A stretch of 64,000 nt of DNA from CAZAOA01 sp964486765. GTDB lineage: Bacteria; Patescibacteriota; UBA1384; XYA2-FULL-43-10. Under the pieces are notes generated by a model. It was not told the DNA's origin. It ran no database searches and saw nothing but the letters and a program-made list of their open reading frames with translations. The stretch is from contig CAZAOA010000001.1 of NCBI GenBank assembly GCA_964486765.1, positions 1 to 64,000 of the forward strand, read 5' to 3'. Shown here piece after piece: positions 1-5,489 of the stretch; the first letter of the stretch is position 1, and the number at the start of each line of letters is the position of its first letter. Position numbers and translations under genes: made by a program.

Positions 1-399
1 GGATTAGACAAACATGCTGACCAGGCTTATGCATTTATCGCCGCGATAGCGATTGAGAAAAAACAGTATCAAGATGGGGAAGAAGCCTTGAAGATCGCGC
101 TGAAATGTAATAAAGACAACGGCTTAGCCCACGCAAGTTTTGGAGGGCTTTGTTATGCACAGGAAAAATATAATGATGCAATAATTCATTTTCAAAAAGC
201 AGTTAATCTGGATAGAAATGAAGCAAGTTGGCAAGCAGGACTTGGAAAGTCTTACCTGATGGTTCGACAGTTCGCAAAAGCCGCAAAAGCTCTGAAACGA
301 GCTGCCACGCTAAACATTGACAATAAAGAGTATAAACAGCTTGCGATGGAAGCGGAGGGAAAGCTTCGAGACCATAAGACTGTAATGGGGACGAAATAG
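1..399 (+). CDS. TPR-repeat protein, C-terminal part (5' end outside window)
   Basis: The reading frame is open from base 1 to a TAG at 397-399, giving about 132 residues of a protein whose start lies upstream. The visible part is all helical, with tetratricopeptide-like spacing: repeats of the type AxxxFxxAI and YxxGLGKSYLxxxQFxKAxKAL at roughly residues 40-110. TPR proteins are protein-protein scaffolds; no catalytic motif is visible, so the partner and role are unknown. The next gene is a tRNA with its own promoter, so this gene is probably the last of its operon. Confidence 0.7.
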   Translation, partial: GLDKHADQAYAFIAAIAIEKKQYQDGEEALKIALKCNKDNGLAHASFGGLCYAQEKYNDAIIHFQKAVNLDRNEASWQAGLGKSYLMVRQFAKAAKALKRAATLNIDNKEYKQLAMEAEGKLRDHKTVMGTK

Positions 400-402
400 A
401 AG

Positions 403-431
403 TTGCTAAATGTTGAATAATCGCGTATAAT
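403..431 (+). promoter_or_regulatory. Promoter for tRNA-Thr/tRNA-Tyr
   Basis: TTGCTA at 403-408 and TATAAT at 426-431 are separated by exactly 17 bases, and the first tRNA begins 36 bases downstream of the -10 box. Confidence 0.7.
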
Positions 432-466
432 AACACACGTGATAATTTATGTTTTGTGGCGTTTAC

Positions 467-542
467 GCCGACATAGCTCAGTCGGTAGAGCGCATCCATG
501 GTAAGGATGAGGTCCCCGGTCCGATTCCGGGTGTCGGCTCCA
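467..542 (+). tRNA. tRNA-Thr (anticodon GGT)
   Basis: A cloverleaf can be drawn: acceptor GCCGACA pairs with TGTCGGC, the anticodon stem CATCC/GGATG encloses the loop ATGGTAA (anticodon GGT, reading ACC), and the T arm is CCGGTCCGATTCCGG-like. The CCA end is encoded (540-542). It is followed after six bases by tRNA-Tyr and probably shares its transcript. Confidence 0.93.
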
Positions 543-548
543 AGACGT

Positions 549-635
549 GCTGGGATTGCGGAGTGGTCAAACGCATTAGACTGTAAATCTAACGGCCTTG
601 TGCCTTCGCAGGTTCGAATCCTGCTCCCAGCACCA
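549..635 (+). tRNA. tRNA-Tyr (anticodon GTA)
   Basis: Acceptor GCTGGGA pairs with TCCCAGC, the anticodon stem TTAGA/TCTAA encloses CTGTAAA (anticodon GTA), and there is a long variable arm as expected for bacterial tRNA-Tyr. The T arm is GCAGGTTCGAATCCTGC and the CCA end is encoded at 633-635. Confidence 0.93.
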
Positions 636-652
636 CGTAAAGTCGTGGTAAG

Positions 653-712
653 CCACTCCCACGTGGCGCTGCCTCGCATTATATTAGCAGACCACTCCCA
701 CGTGGCGCTGCC
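653..712 (+). repeat. 21-bp perfect direct repeat, two copies
   Basis: CCACTCCCACGTGGCGCTGCC occurs at 653-673 and again at 692-712. Each copy contains the palindrome CCACGTGG, so each can fold. They lie just downstream of tRNA-Tyr. No function is evident; they could be processing or termination structures, or small repeated insertions. Confidence 0.8.
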
Positions 713-772
713 ACAGATTTACGTGTGACGTGATCAGTAATCTGATTTTACGTTACTATATGTCATGATGTC

Positions 773-1054
773 ATGGAAACTTTTTATTATGTGTATATAT
801 TGGAAGAACAGAGTGATAAGTCATGGTATATTGGCTATACATCTAATCTCGATAGAAGAATATACGAACATAATACGAAGTCGGGTGGCAAATATACTCG
901 CAAAAAGAATGGAAATTGGCGGCTAATATATTCTGAGCAATACTTGAATAAACTGGATGCGATTGGCAGAGAGAAGTTTTTAAAAAGTGGTTCCGGAAGA
1001 AAATTCGTTAAACGACAAATATCGAATTATCTTAATGGCATTTCGCCACCTTAG
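773..1054 (+). CDS. GIY-YIG nuclease domain protein (YhbQ/UPF0213 type)
   Basis: 93-residue protein that is essentially a single GIY-YIG domain: YVYIL at residues 6-10, the YIG half at WYIGYT (residues 19-24), the conserved arginine in LDRRIYEH and the downstream glutamate in GREKFLKSG. Small free-standing GIY-YIG proteins are common in bacteria and are presumed DNA-binding nucleases, but their job is mostly unknown. The start is an ATG without a clear ribosome binding site. Its last residues (ISPP and stop) are encoded by a piece of sequence that duplicates the 5' end of the nearby tRNA-Thr, so the C-terminus has been altered by that rearrangement. Confidence 0.85.
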   Translation: METFYYVYILEEQSDKSWYIGYTSNLDRRIYEHNTKSGGKYTRKKNGNWRLIYSEQYLNKLDAIGREKFLKSGSGRKFVKRQISNYLNGISPP

Positions 1055-1100
1055 CTTCAGCCATAGGCTGATCCGCCTTTGGCGGACAATGGCTAAATAG
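1040..1100 (+). repeat. Duplicated 5' end of tRNA-Thr followed by a palindrome
   Basis: GCATTtCGCCACCTTAGCT near 1040-1058 matches GCATTaCGCCACCTTAGCT at the start of the tRNA-Thr(TGT) gene (about 1133-1151) with one mismatch. The copy then runs into AGCCATAGGCT-type and TCCGCCTTTGGCGGA palindromes instead of the rest of the tRNA. Confidence 0.75.
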
Positions 1101-1139
1101 GTGTGAATTTATAAAGATTAATATTACAAAAAGCATTAC

Positions 1140-1214
1140 GCCACCTTAGCTCAATGGTAGAGCAACTGTTTTGTAAACAGTAGGTTGTCGGTTCAAGTCC
1201 GACAGGTGGCTCCA
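1140..1214 (+). tRNA. tRNA-Thr (anticodon TGT)
   Basis: Acceptor GCCACCT pairs with AGGTGGC, the anticodon stem ACTGT/ACAGT encloses TTTGTAA (anticodon TGT, reading ACA), the T arm is GTCGGTTCAAGTCCGAC and CCA is encoded at 1212-1214. Partial copies of its 5' and 3' ends flank it. Confidence 0.93.
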
Positions 1215-1256
1215 TTCAAATATTTAATCAAACACTTCATAGTTTAGATTAGACAA

Positions 1257-1306
1257 GTTGTCGGTTCCCGCCTACGGCGGACAGGCAATCCCGACAGGTG
1301 GCTCCT
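1257..1306 (+). repeat. Duplicated 3' end of tRNA-Thr interrupted by a palindromic repeat
   Basis: GTTGTCGGTTC and CCGACAGGTGGCTCC, the two halves of the T arm and acceptor end of the tRNA at 1140-1214, recur here. They are split in the T loop by CCGCCTACGGCGGACAGGC, a GC-rich palindromic unit related to others in this window. It cannot form a functional tRNA. Confidence 0.75.
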
Positions 1307-1331
1307 TAAATTAATACTAGTTAGGATAGTT

Positions 1332-1499
1332 ATGGCAAAAGATGCAAGAGTGACAATAGATCTTGAATGCACAGAGTGCAACAGTCACAGAATACAATCT
1401 GAGAAAAGAACAAAAGGTGAAAATGTTGCGAAAAGACTAGAACTTAAGAAATTCTGTAAAATTTGCAAAAAGAGAACCATTTTTAAAGAGACAAAATAA
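1332..1499 (+). CDS. rpmG: Ribosomal protein bL33
   Basis: A 55-residue protein beginning MAKDARVTIDLEC. It carries two CxxC-type pairs (CTEC at residues 13-16 and CKIC at 42-45) that would bind zinc, so this is the zinc-containing form of L33, a component of the large ribosomal subunit near the E site. Length and pattern (ending in KKRTIFKETK) fit the family. It sits alone between tRNA genes with a weak AGGA binding site before the ATG, and ends in a hairpin terminator at 1501-1521. Confidence 0.93.
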   Translation: MAKDARVTIDLECTECNSHRIQSEKRTKGENVAKRLELKKFCKICKKRTIFKETK

Positions 1500-1500
1500 T

Positions 1501-1521
1501 TACGGATATAATCCGTATTTT
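1501..1521 (+). terminator. rpmG terminator overlapping the tRNA-Trp -10 box
   Basis: TACGGAT-ATA-ATCCGTA (1501-1517) followed by TTTT. The hairpin contains TATAAT at 1507-1512, placed correctly to start transcription just before tRNA-Trp at 1522. Confidence 0.65.
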
Positions 1522-1598
1522 AGGGAAGTAGCTCAATTGGCTAGAGTACTGGTCTCCAAAACCAGCGGTTGCGGGTTCGAGTCCCGCCTTCCCTGCCA
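1522..1598 (+). tRNA. tRNA-Trp (anticodon CCA)
   Basis: Acceptor AGGGAAG pairs with CTTCCCT, the anticodon stem CTGGT/ACCAG encloses CTCCAAA (anticodon CCA), the T arm is GCGGGTTCGAGTCCCGC and CCA is encoded at 1596-1598. Its last 18 bases are repeated at 1750-1767. Confidence 0.93.
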
Positions 1599-1633
1599 AG
1601 AACCACACTAAAATATTTTTTAGTGTGGTTCTT
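1598..1633. repeat. Long perfect inverted repeat at the tRNA-Trp end
   Basis: AAGAACCACACTAAAA (1598-1613) pairs perfectly with TTTTAGTGTGGTTCTT (1618-1633) around a TATT loop: a 16-bp stem. It could act as a terminator, but it also marks the left end of the insert described at 1599-1767. Confidence 0.8.
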
Positions 1634-1767
1634 GGTATATGAGATAGGGGCTCGAACCCGAAGGGGGTCGGGGAAACAGATGTTTCTCCGTGGGAGGAAG
1701 ATACTAGAAACCGTGGGTTTTTAGAAGCGAATGGAATGAGCGCGTGAGCGTCCCGCCTTCCCTGCCA
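1599..1767. mobile_element. Small insert at the 3' end of tRNA-Trp with duplicated tRNA end
   Basis: GTCCCGCCTTCCCTGCCA, the last 18 bases of tRNA-Trp (1581-1598), recurs at 1750-1767. The 151 bases between have no open frame. They start with a 16-bp-stem palindrome and include GGGGCTCGAACCC, which is a T arm in reverse orientation. The tRNA's expected terminator (1775-1803) follows the second copy rather than the tRNA itself. This is the geometry left by integration at a tRNA 3' end, although no integrase is present. Confidence 0.55.
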
Positions 1768-1774
1768 GACTTAT

Positions 1775-1803
1775 AACAACTAGTACCAGACTAGTTGTTT
1801 TAG
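1775..1803 (+). terminator. Hairpin terminator
   Basis: AACAACTAGT (1775-1784), loop ACCAG, ACTAGTTGTT (1790-1799), then a T-rich run. It probably served tRNA-Trp originally. Confidence 0.65.
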
Positions 1804-1821
1804 TTTGTGTAAAATATTTGT

Positions 1822-2349
1822 TTATCGAATCCAGTAGGTGTGAGTTGGCACCTTAGAGTCAGTGATCGCTGTATCTCTAAACCCCAAACTCGCATATAAA
1901 CGTTTAGCTGATTCGGCTTTAATATCGGTATGTAATACAACTCTTACGTCATTGTCGGGTGATACTCGTTCAATCATCCCTCCTAAGAGCTTTTTTCCAA
2001 GTCCTTGTCCTCTTTGAGTATTACCAACGCCAATCTCCGCGATGGAGAATATTTCATTCGGGTTCAGTGTATCGGCGAGAGATTTTTTTGTTCGCTCGTC
2101 CAGCTCTTCGGTAGTTGTTGGTTTGCCACCGACAAAGCCACAAACCTCATCATTAATCATTGCAAATATTAGCAGACTTCCTTCGCGTGACAAAATTTTA
2201 GTAAGCTTATCAGATGCTCTTTCAATAGTCCACTCTTCATTCCAGGGTTCTTCCTGCCATATTTCACAGTAAAGCTTTGCTGCTGAAAGCAGTTGATTTT
2301 TGGGAGGATTGCTATTGAATTCAAAGGTGACTAGTTTGACAGAGTTCAT
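1822..2349 (-). CDS. GNAT-family N-acetyltransferase
   Basis: 175-residue protein from the ATG at 2349 (an in-frame TTG further upstream is less likely). The acetyl-CoA binding motif A of the GNAT fold is clear: VGNTQRGQGLGKKLLGG, with the Q/RxxGxG/A signature, in the second half. It is followed by a motif-B-like segment ending LYASLGFRD. GNAT enzymes transfer acetyl groups from acetyl-CoA to amines or protein N-termini; the substrate cannot be told. The gene stands alone on the minus strand, between a tRNA terminator and unrelated genes on the plus strand. Confidence 0.85.
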   Translation of the reverse strand: MNSVKLVTFEFNSNPPKNQLLSAAKLYCEIWQEEPWNEEWTIERASDKLTKILSREGSLLIFAMINDEVCGFVGGKPTTTEELDERTKKSLADTLNPNEIFSIAEIGVGNTQRGQGLGKKLLGGMIERVSPDNDVRVVLHTDIKAESAKRLYASLGFRDTAITDSKVPTHTYWIR

Positions 2350-2425
2350 AGTAATTATATAGTAATCAATTCTGCCTGATTTATCAAACAAGTTCTAACA
2401 ACGTCCGCGATGGGCTGCCAAAAAC

Positions 2426-2451
2426 AGTTCAACAGAAGTTGGACTTTTTTT
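2426..2451 (+). terminator. Terminator-like hairpin
   Basis: AGTTCAAC-AGAA-GTTGGACT followed by six T (2446-2451). It points rightward, yet no plus-strand gene ends just before it, so it may be a leftover of a lost gene. Confidence 0.5.
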
Positions 2452-2518
2452 GTTGTAATATAGTACCTTGTTAAGTGGCGTAGTGCTACGAGGCTAATAA
2501 TAGAAAATGCGACATAAA

Positions 2519-2549
2519 CTAACGGCTCACAATCGTCGTGAGCCGTTAG
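2519..2549. repeat. Hairpin of the CGGCTCA/TGAGCCG family, copy 1
   Basis: CTAACGGCTCAC (2519-2530) and GTGAGCCGTTAG (2538-2549) form a perfect 12-bp stem upstream of the DUF1653 gene. Related hairpins lie at 3129-3157 and 4698-4723. Confidence 0.7.
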
Positions 2550-2612
2550 AAACTTTCCATTTTGTTCATATTGGCGCATAATGATATAGAGATAAATATT
2601 AATCAAAATATC

Positions 2613-2837
2613 ATGAATGTAAAACTTGGAAAGTACAAACATTTTAAGGGGATGGAGGTCGAAGTTATCGGTGTTGCTTTGCACAGTGAGACTATGGAGG
2701 AGATGGTAATCTACAATCACCCCGATCCCGTAAAAGGCAAAGGTGCAAATACTATGTGGGCAAGACCAAAAGAGATGTTTTTGGAAACTATAAACAAGGA
2801 CGGGAAAGAAATCCCGAGATTTGAATACATTGGATAA
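2613..2837 (+). CDS. DUF1653 domain protein
   Basis: A 74-residue protein starting MNVKLGKYKHFKG. The whole length matches the DUF1653 pattern: GKYxHFKG, the central ALHSETMEEMVIY, then WARPKEMFLE and a C-terminal IPRFEYIG. Function is unknown for the family; it is a small beta-rich domain found in many bacteria. An earlier in-frame ATG would add 17 unrelated residues, so 2613 is preferred. The ASCH-like gene starts two bases after its stop, so the two are probably co-transcribed. Confidence 0.8.
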   Translation: MNVKLGKYKHFKGMEVEVIGVALHSETMEEMVIYNHPDPVKGKGANTMWARPKEMFLETINKDGKEIPRFEYIG

Positions 2838-2839
2838 AT

Positions 2840-3100
2840 ATGAGAATTGAGAAAAAGACTTGGCCGGACATGTTTCAACTTATTAAGGATGGTAAAAAAA
2901 CCTATGAACTTCGTCTTGCTGATTGGGAGTGCAACGAAGGCGACATATTGGTACTGAAAGAATACGACCCAAGAACTAAAAAGTACACCGGCAGAGTGCT
3001 CGAAAAAGAAGTAACTTATGTCGGAAAGACTAAAGAGATAAAGTATTGGCCAGAAGAAGAAGTAGAAAAACACGGCTATCAGATAATTTCCTTCAAATAA
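2840..3100 (+). CDS. ASCH/PUA-like domain protein
   Basis: 86 residues that look like one ASCH-type domain (DUF3850-like): WPDMFQLIKDGKKTYELRL near the start, the GDILVLKEYD strand pair in the middle and YTGRVLEKEVTYV after it. ASCH domains are related to PUA domains and are thought to bind RNA or modified nucleotides; a specific target cannot be inferred. It directly follows the DUF1653 gene with a two-base gap. Downstream is a hairpin at 3129-3157 that could end the transcript. Confidence 0.72.
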   Translation: MRIEKKTWPDMFQLIKDGKKTYELRLADWECNEGDILVLKEYDPRTKKYTGRVLEKEVTYVGKTKEIKYWPEEEVEKHGYQIISFK

Positions 3101-3128
3101 GTAACTCTTGGACTAGACAGATAATAAA

Positions 3129-3157
3129 AAACGGCTAAATATGATGTTGAGCCGTTT
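3129..3157. terminator. Hairpin of the CGGCT/AGCCG family, copy 2
   Basis: AAACGGCT (3129-3136) pairs with AGCCGTTT (3150-3157). Placed just after the ASCH-like gene it may act as its terminator. Confidence 0.55.
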
Positions 3158-3282
3158 GGAACTGCCACCTACGAGGTGGAAGTTTTGGGTTAATCGGGTT
3201 TAGTGTAGGGAGTATGGAAAAGAATTTTGGAAATTCCGTCCAGCCTTGTAAAATCAGCTACAAAGTACTAGCGTATATATAA

Positions 3283-3927
3283 ATGGATAAAAAACATCAA
3301 AACAAAAGAAATGTTTGGGATTTTGAGAAAAATCTTGCGATCACGAATCCAAGAGTTTGGACCAATGAGGCTATTAACTTGAAATATTCATCAAAAGTAC
3401 TGCTCTCTTATGATGATGAAGTAAGAGAATGTGTATTTGATAAAAAAACCAAACCAAGATTTCCGGTCTTCTGGACTGCACGAATTATAAGAATGCTTTT
3501 CTGTTATTCGTTAGAAAATTTAGTAAAATGTATTTTAGTGCAAAATGATCCTGACAAATATTTCAAAAAAGATGGTAGTATTACTTTTGGTAAAATTGGA
3601 CATGATTTGGTAAAGCTGTTTTCCGAAGCGGGCATAGAAACCAATGAAGAAGAAAAAAGATATTTAGAAATTTGGAGCAAGTGTGCTGTATATGCTGGCA
3701 AATATCCTATTGCTAAAAATGAAAATCAGTTTCCAGATCAGAGAATTCCATTGCCACTTGAAGAACTGGTTAAAAGAGAAATTATTGAATTTCAGAAACA
3801 AATAGCAGAGGACAAGCAACTATTGCCAAACGTGCACGACACACTGCATCGAGATGTTGGATCTCTTGAAGAGAAAACATTCGATATTGTTTTTGATCAA
3901 TTAGTGAAAATAATAAACAAAAAATGA
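3283..3927 (+). CDS. Uncharacterised helical protein (possibly HEPN-like)
   Basis: 214 residues, no signal peptide or membrane segment, predicted mostly helical. The stretch around residues 70-140 (RIIRMLFCYSLENLVKCIL, then GHDLVKLFSEAG and CAVYAGKYP) resembles the spacing of HEPN-type four-helix proteins, in which an HDL motif is common. The usual catalytic RxxxxH is not obvious, so this is only a fold guess. It stands apart from its neighbours; the ATG is preceded by TATATA but no ribosome binding site. Confidence 0.5.
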   Translation: MDKKHQNKRNVWDFEKNLAITNPRVWTNEAINLKYSSKVLLSYDDEVRECVFDKKTKPRFPVFWTARIIRMLFCYSLENLVKCILVQNDPDKYFKKDGSITFGKIGHDLVKLFSEAGIETNEEEKRYLEIWSKCAVYAGKYPIAKNENQFPDQRIPLPLEELVKREIIEFQKQIAEDKQLLPNVHDTLHRDVGSLEEKTFDIVFDQLVKIINKK

Positions 3928-3987
3928 AAAAGTTACTCCTTCTGAAATTTAAATTCATTAAATAATATTAATAACTGGTTTGGGCAA

Positions 3988-4320
3988 ATGAATAATAACG
4001 GCGAATATTTCGAAAATTTGGCTGAGATAGAAAAATTGTGGCACGAACTGAAAAAGAATGATTTCCCCCAAAAGCTCAGGGATGATTTTTGGGCAATTTG
4101 TGTAAAGGGAAGGATTTTATTTTGGCAATTGGCCATCGATATCAAAGATGAAGGAATTCCGATGGTAAAAACTGTACCTGCTTTTCAACGTGCAATTATG
4201 TTACTTGAACACGAGAAGAAGCTTAAGAATGCCATCAGGCTTTGTGAAGAAGCAAACAAGTGGGAAATTGATACGGACTGGTATGCAAAAAGAATTAAGA
4301 AACTTAAAAATAAATTATGA
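3988..4320 (+). CDS. Uncharacterised small protein
   Basis: 110 residues, charged and mostly helical, with no recognisable catalytic motif. The C-terminal half (FQRAIMLLEHEKKLKNAIRL, then CEEANKW) has the look of a TPR-like helical pair. The last four bases overlap the start of the next gene (ATGA), a coupling that suggests the two products act together. No homologue is recognised. Confidence 0.5.
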   Translation: MNNNGEYFENLAEIEKLWHELKKNDFPQKLRDDFWAICVKGRILFWQLAIDIKDEGIPMVKTVPAFQRAIMLLEHEKKLKNAIRLCEEANKWEIDTDWYAKRIKKLKNKL

Positions 4321-4577
4321 ATTACCAGTGGGTTAACATTATCGGATTAGGTTTAGATATCATTGGCGCGATATTTCTTTCTTACAGTCTTGTAATTAGT
4401 AAGGAAAAGGCTATCGAACTTGGAGTTTCAAGATGGTCAGGCAAAACAGAAAGGGAGAAACTTAAACTTCCAAAAGTTAAAGATCGATTGGGTCAATCGA
4501 GGAAAGCCATGCTCGGATTAATTTTTCTTGTTGTGGGTTTTATATTGCAGATAATTGCAAATTGGCCAAGCAAATAA
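4317..4577 (+). CDS. Small two-span membrane protein
   Basis: 86 residues with a hydrophobic segment near the N-terminus (about residues 6-26, IIGLGLDIIGAIFLSYSLVI) and a second near the C-terminus (about 64-82, MLGLIFLVVGFILQIIA). A charged loop between them contains WSGKTEREKLKL. This is consistent with a small hairpin membrane protein. It is translationally coupled to the preceding gene by an ATGA overlap. Function unknown. Confidence 0.55.
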   Translation: MNYQWVNIIGLGLDIIGAIFLSYSLVISKEKAIELGVSRWSGKTEREKLKLPKVKDRLGQSRKAMLGLIFLVVGFILQIIANWPSK

Positions 4578-4697
4578 TTTATGAAAAAGTTACCCACTGA
4601 TTTGAAGTGTATGAAAAAGAATTCGAATCATGTCATGGGGTGAGGTTGTAGAAGCAAGAATATAATGATAGTCTAGGACTGTATAATTTAAGTCTAT

Positions 4698-4723
4698 CGG
4701 CTCACATAAATTTAACTGAGCCG
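4698..4723. repeat. Hairpin of the CGGCTCA/TGAGCCG family, copy 3
   Basis: CGGCTCA (4698-4704) pairs with TGAGCCG (4717-4723) after a short unassigned stretch downstream of the membrane protein gene. Confidence 0.6.
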
Positions 4724-4741
4724 TTGGAATAACTATCAGTA

Positions 4742-4766
4742 GATTCCCGCCTACGCGGGAATGACA
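4742..4766. repeat. Dispersed palindrome ATTCCCGC...GCGGGAAT
   Basis: ATTCCCGC (4743-4750) and GCGGGAAT (4755-4762) followed by GACA. A related unit in the opposite orientation, TCATTCCTGC...GCAGGAAT, lies at 34520-34545. Here it sits directly in front of the purN ribosome binding site. Confidence 0.7.
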
Positions 4767-4776
4767 GAGGAGAAAT

Positions 4777-5373
4777 ATGAAAAAGTTTAAACTCGGGATT
4801 TTGTCATCACACGGAGGGTCAAATATGCAAGCAATAGTGGATGCTTGTAATTCGGGCTACTTAGAATCGACACCGGTTTTGGTGATCAGCAACAATGCTG
4901 ACTCTGAAACATTGAAAAGAGCCAACAAAGAAGGTATTGATTCAATCTGCATTAACTCAAAAACAAATCCAGATAATGAAGATGAGGCAATACTGGCTGC
5001 ACTTAAAGAGCACGAAGTTGATCTGGTGATTTTGGCTGGTTATATGAAAAAAATTGGCGATAAAACATTGAGACATTATAAAGATAAAATTCTAAACATC
5101 CATCCTGCTCTTTTGCCAAAATACGGAGGTGAAGGAATGTATGGGGCAAATGTGCATAAGGCGGTTATAGAAAGTGGGGACACACAGAGCGGGGCGACAA
5201 TTCATCTGGTTGATGAGATCTATGACAATGGTCGAGTATTGAACCAGAAAAAAGTAGATATTGATCCTGATGAAACACCGGAAAGTCTTCAGAAAAAAGT
5301 ACTAAAAATCGAACACACACTATATAAAGATACGATAAAGATGATTGAAGAATCGAGCAACCCGCGGGGTTGA
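4777..5373 (+). CDS. purN: Phosphoribosylglycinamide formyltransferase-like (PurN)
   Basis: 198-residue formyltransferase fold. The family active site is present: the Asn-His pair in ILNIHPALLPKYGG (residues about 108-122) and the aspartate in TIHLVDEIYDNG, with the N-terminal HGGSNMQAI glycine loop that binds the ribotide. PurN transfers a formyl group from 10-formyl-THF to GAR in purine synthesis. No other purine gene is nearby; isolated PurN-like proteins occur in CPR genomes and may have another substrate. A GAGGAG site precedes the ATG. The last residues (NPRG) are encoded by a GC-rich palindromic repeat, so the C-terminus may have been altered. Confidence 0.82.
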   Translation: MKKFKLGILSSHGGSNMQAIVDACNSGYLESTPVLVISNNADSETLKRANKEGIDSICINSKTNPDNEDEAILAALKEHEVDLVILAGYMKKIGDKTLRHYKDKILNIHPALLPKYGGEGMYGANVHKAVIESGDTQSGATIHLVDEIYDNGRVLNQKKVDIDPDETPESLQKKVLKIEHTLYKDTIKMIEESSNPRG

Positions 5374-5405
5374 ATCCCGGGGGTTAGGAAGGTGGCTTGG
5401 ATATA

Positions 5406-5434
5406 TTGTAGAAAAAAATTGCATTTGATATAAT
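5406..5434 (+). promoter_or_regulatory. Putative promoter of the surface-protein/pilus locus
   Basis: TATAAT at 5429-5434 with a weak TTGTAG at 5406-5411 (17-base spacer), 55 bases before the start at 5490. Confidence 0.45.
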
Positions 5435-5489
5435 ATGAACATCATATATTGATGTTGATGAATAAGTATTAATGTGTCGTGAGGGGAAG

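Noticed and set aside
203..679. Long minus-strand open frame across two tRNA genes
   Set aside because: It is antisense to the TPR gene and both tRNAs, and its peptide (for example SRIRTCEGTRPLDLQ) is the well-known spurious translation of tRNA sequence.
773..1054. GIY-YIG gene as a homing endonuclease that mobilises the tRNA fragments
   Set aside because: It is a small YhbQ-type domain without a DNA-binding tail, and no intron or intein is present; only the adjacency is suggestive.
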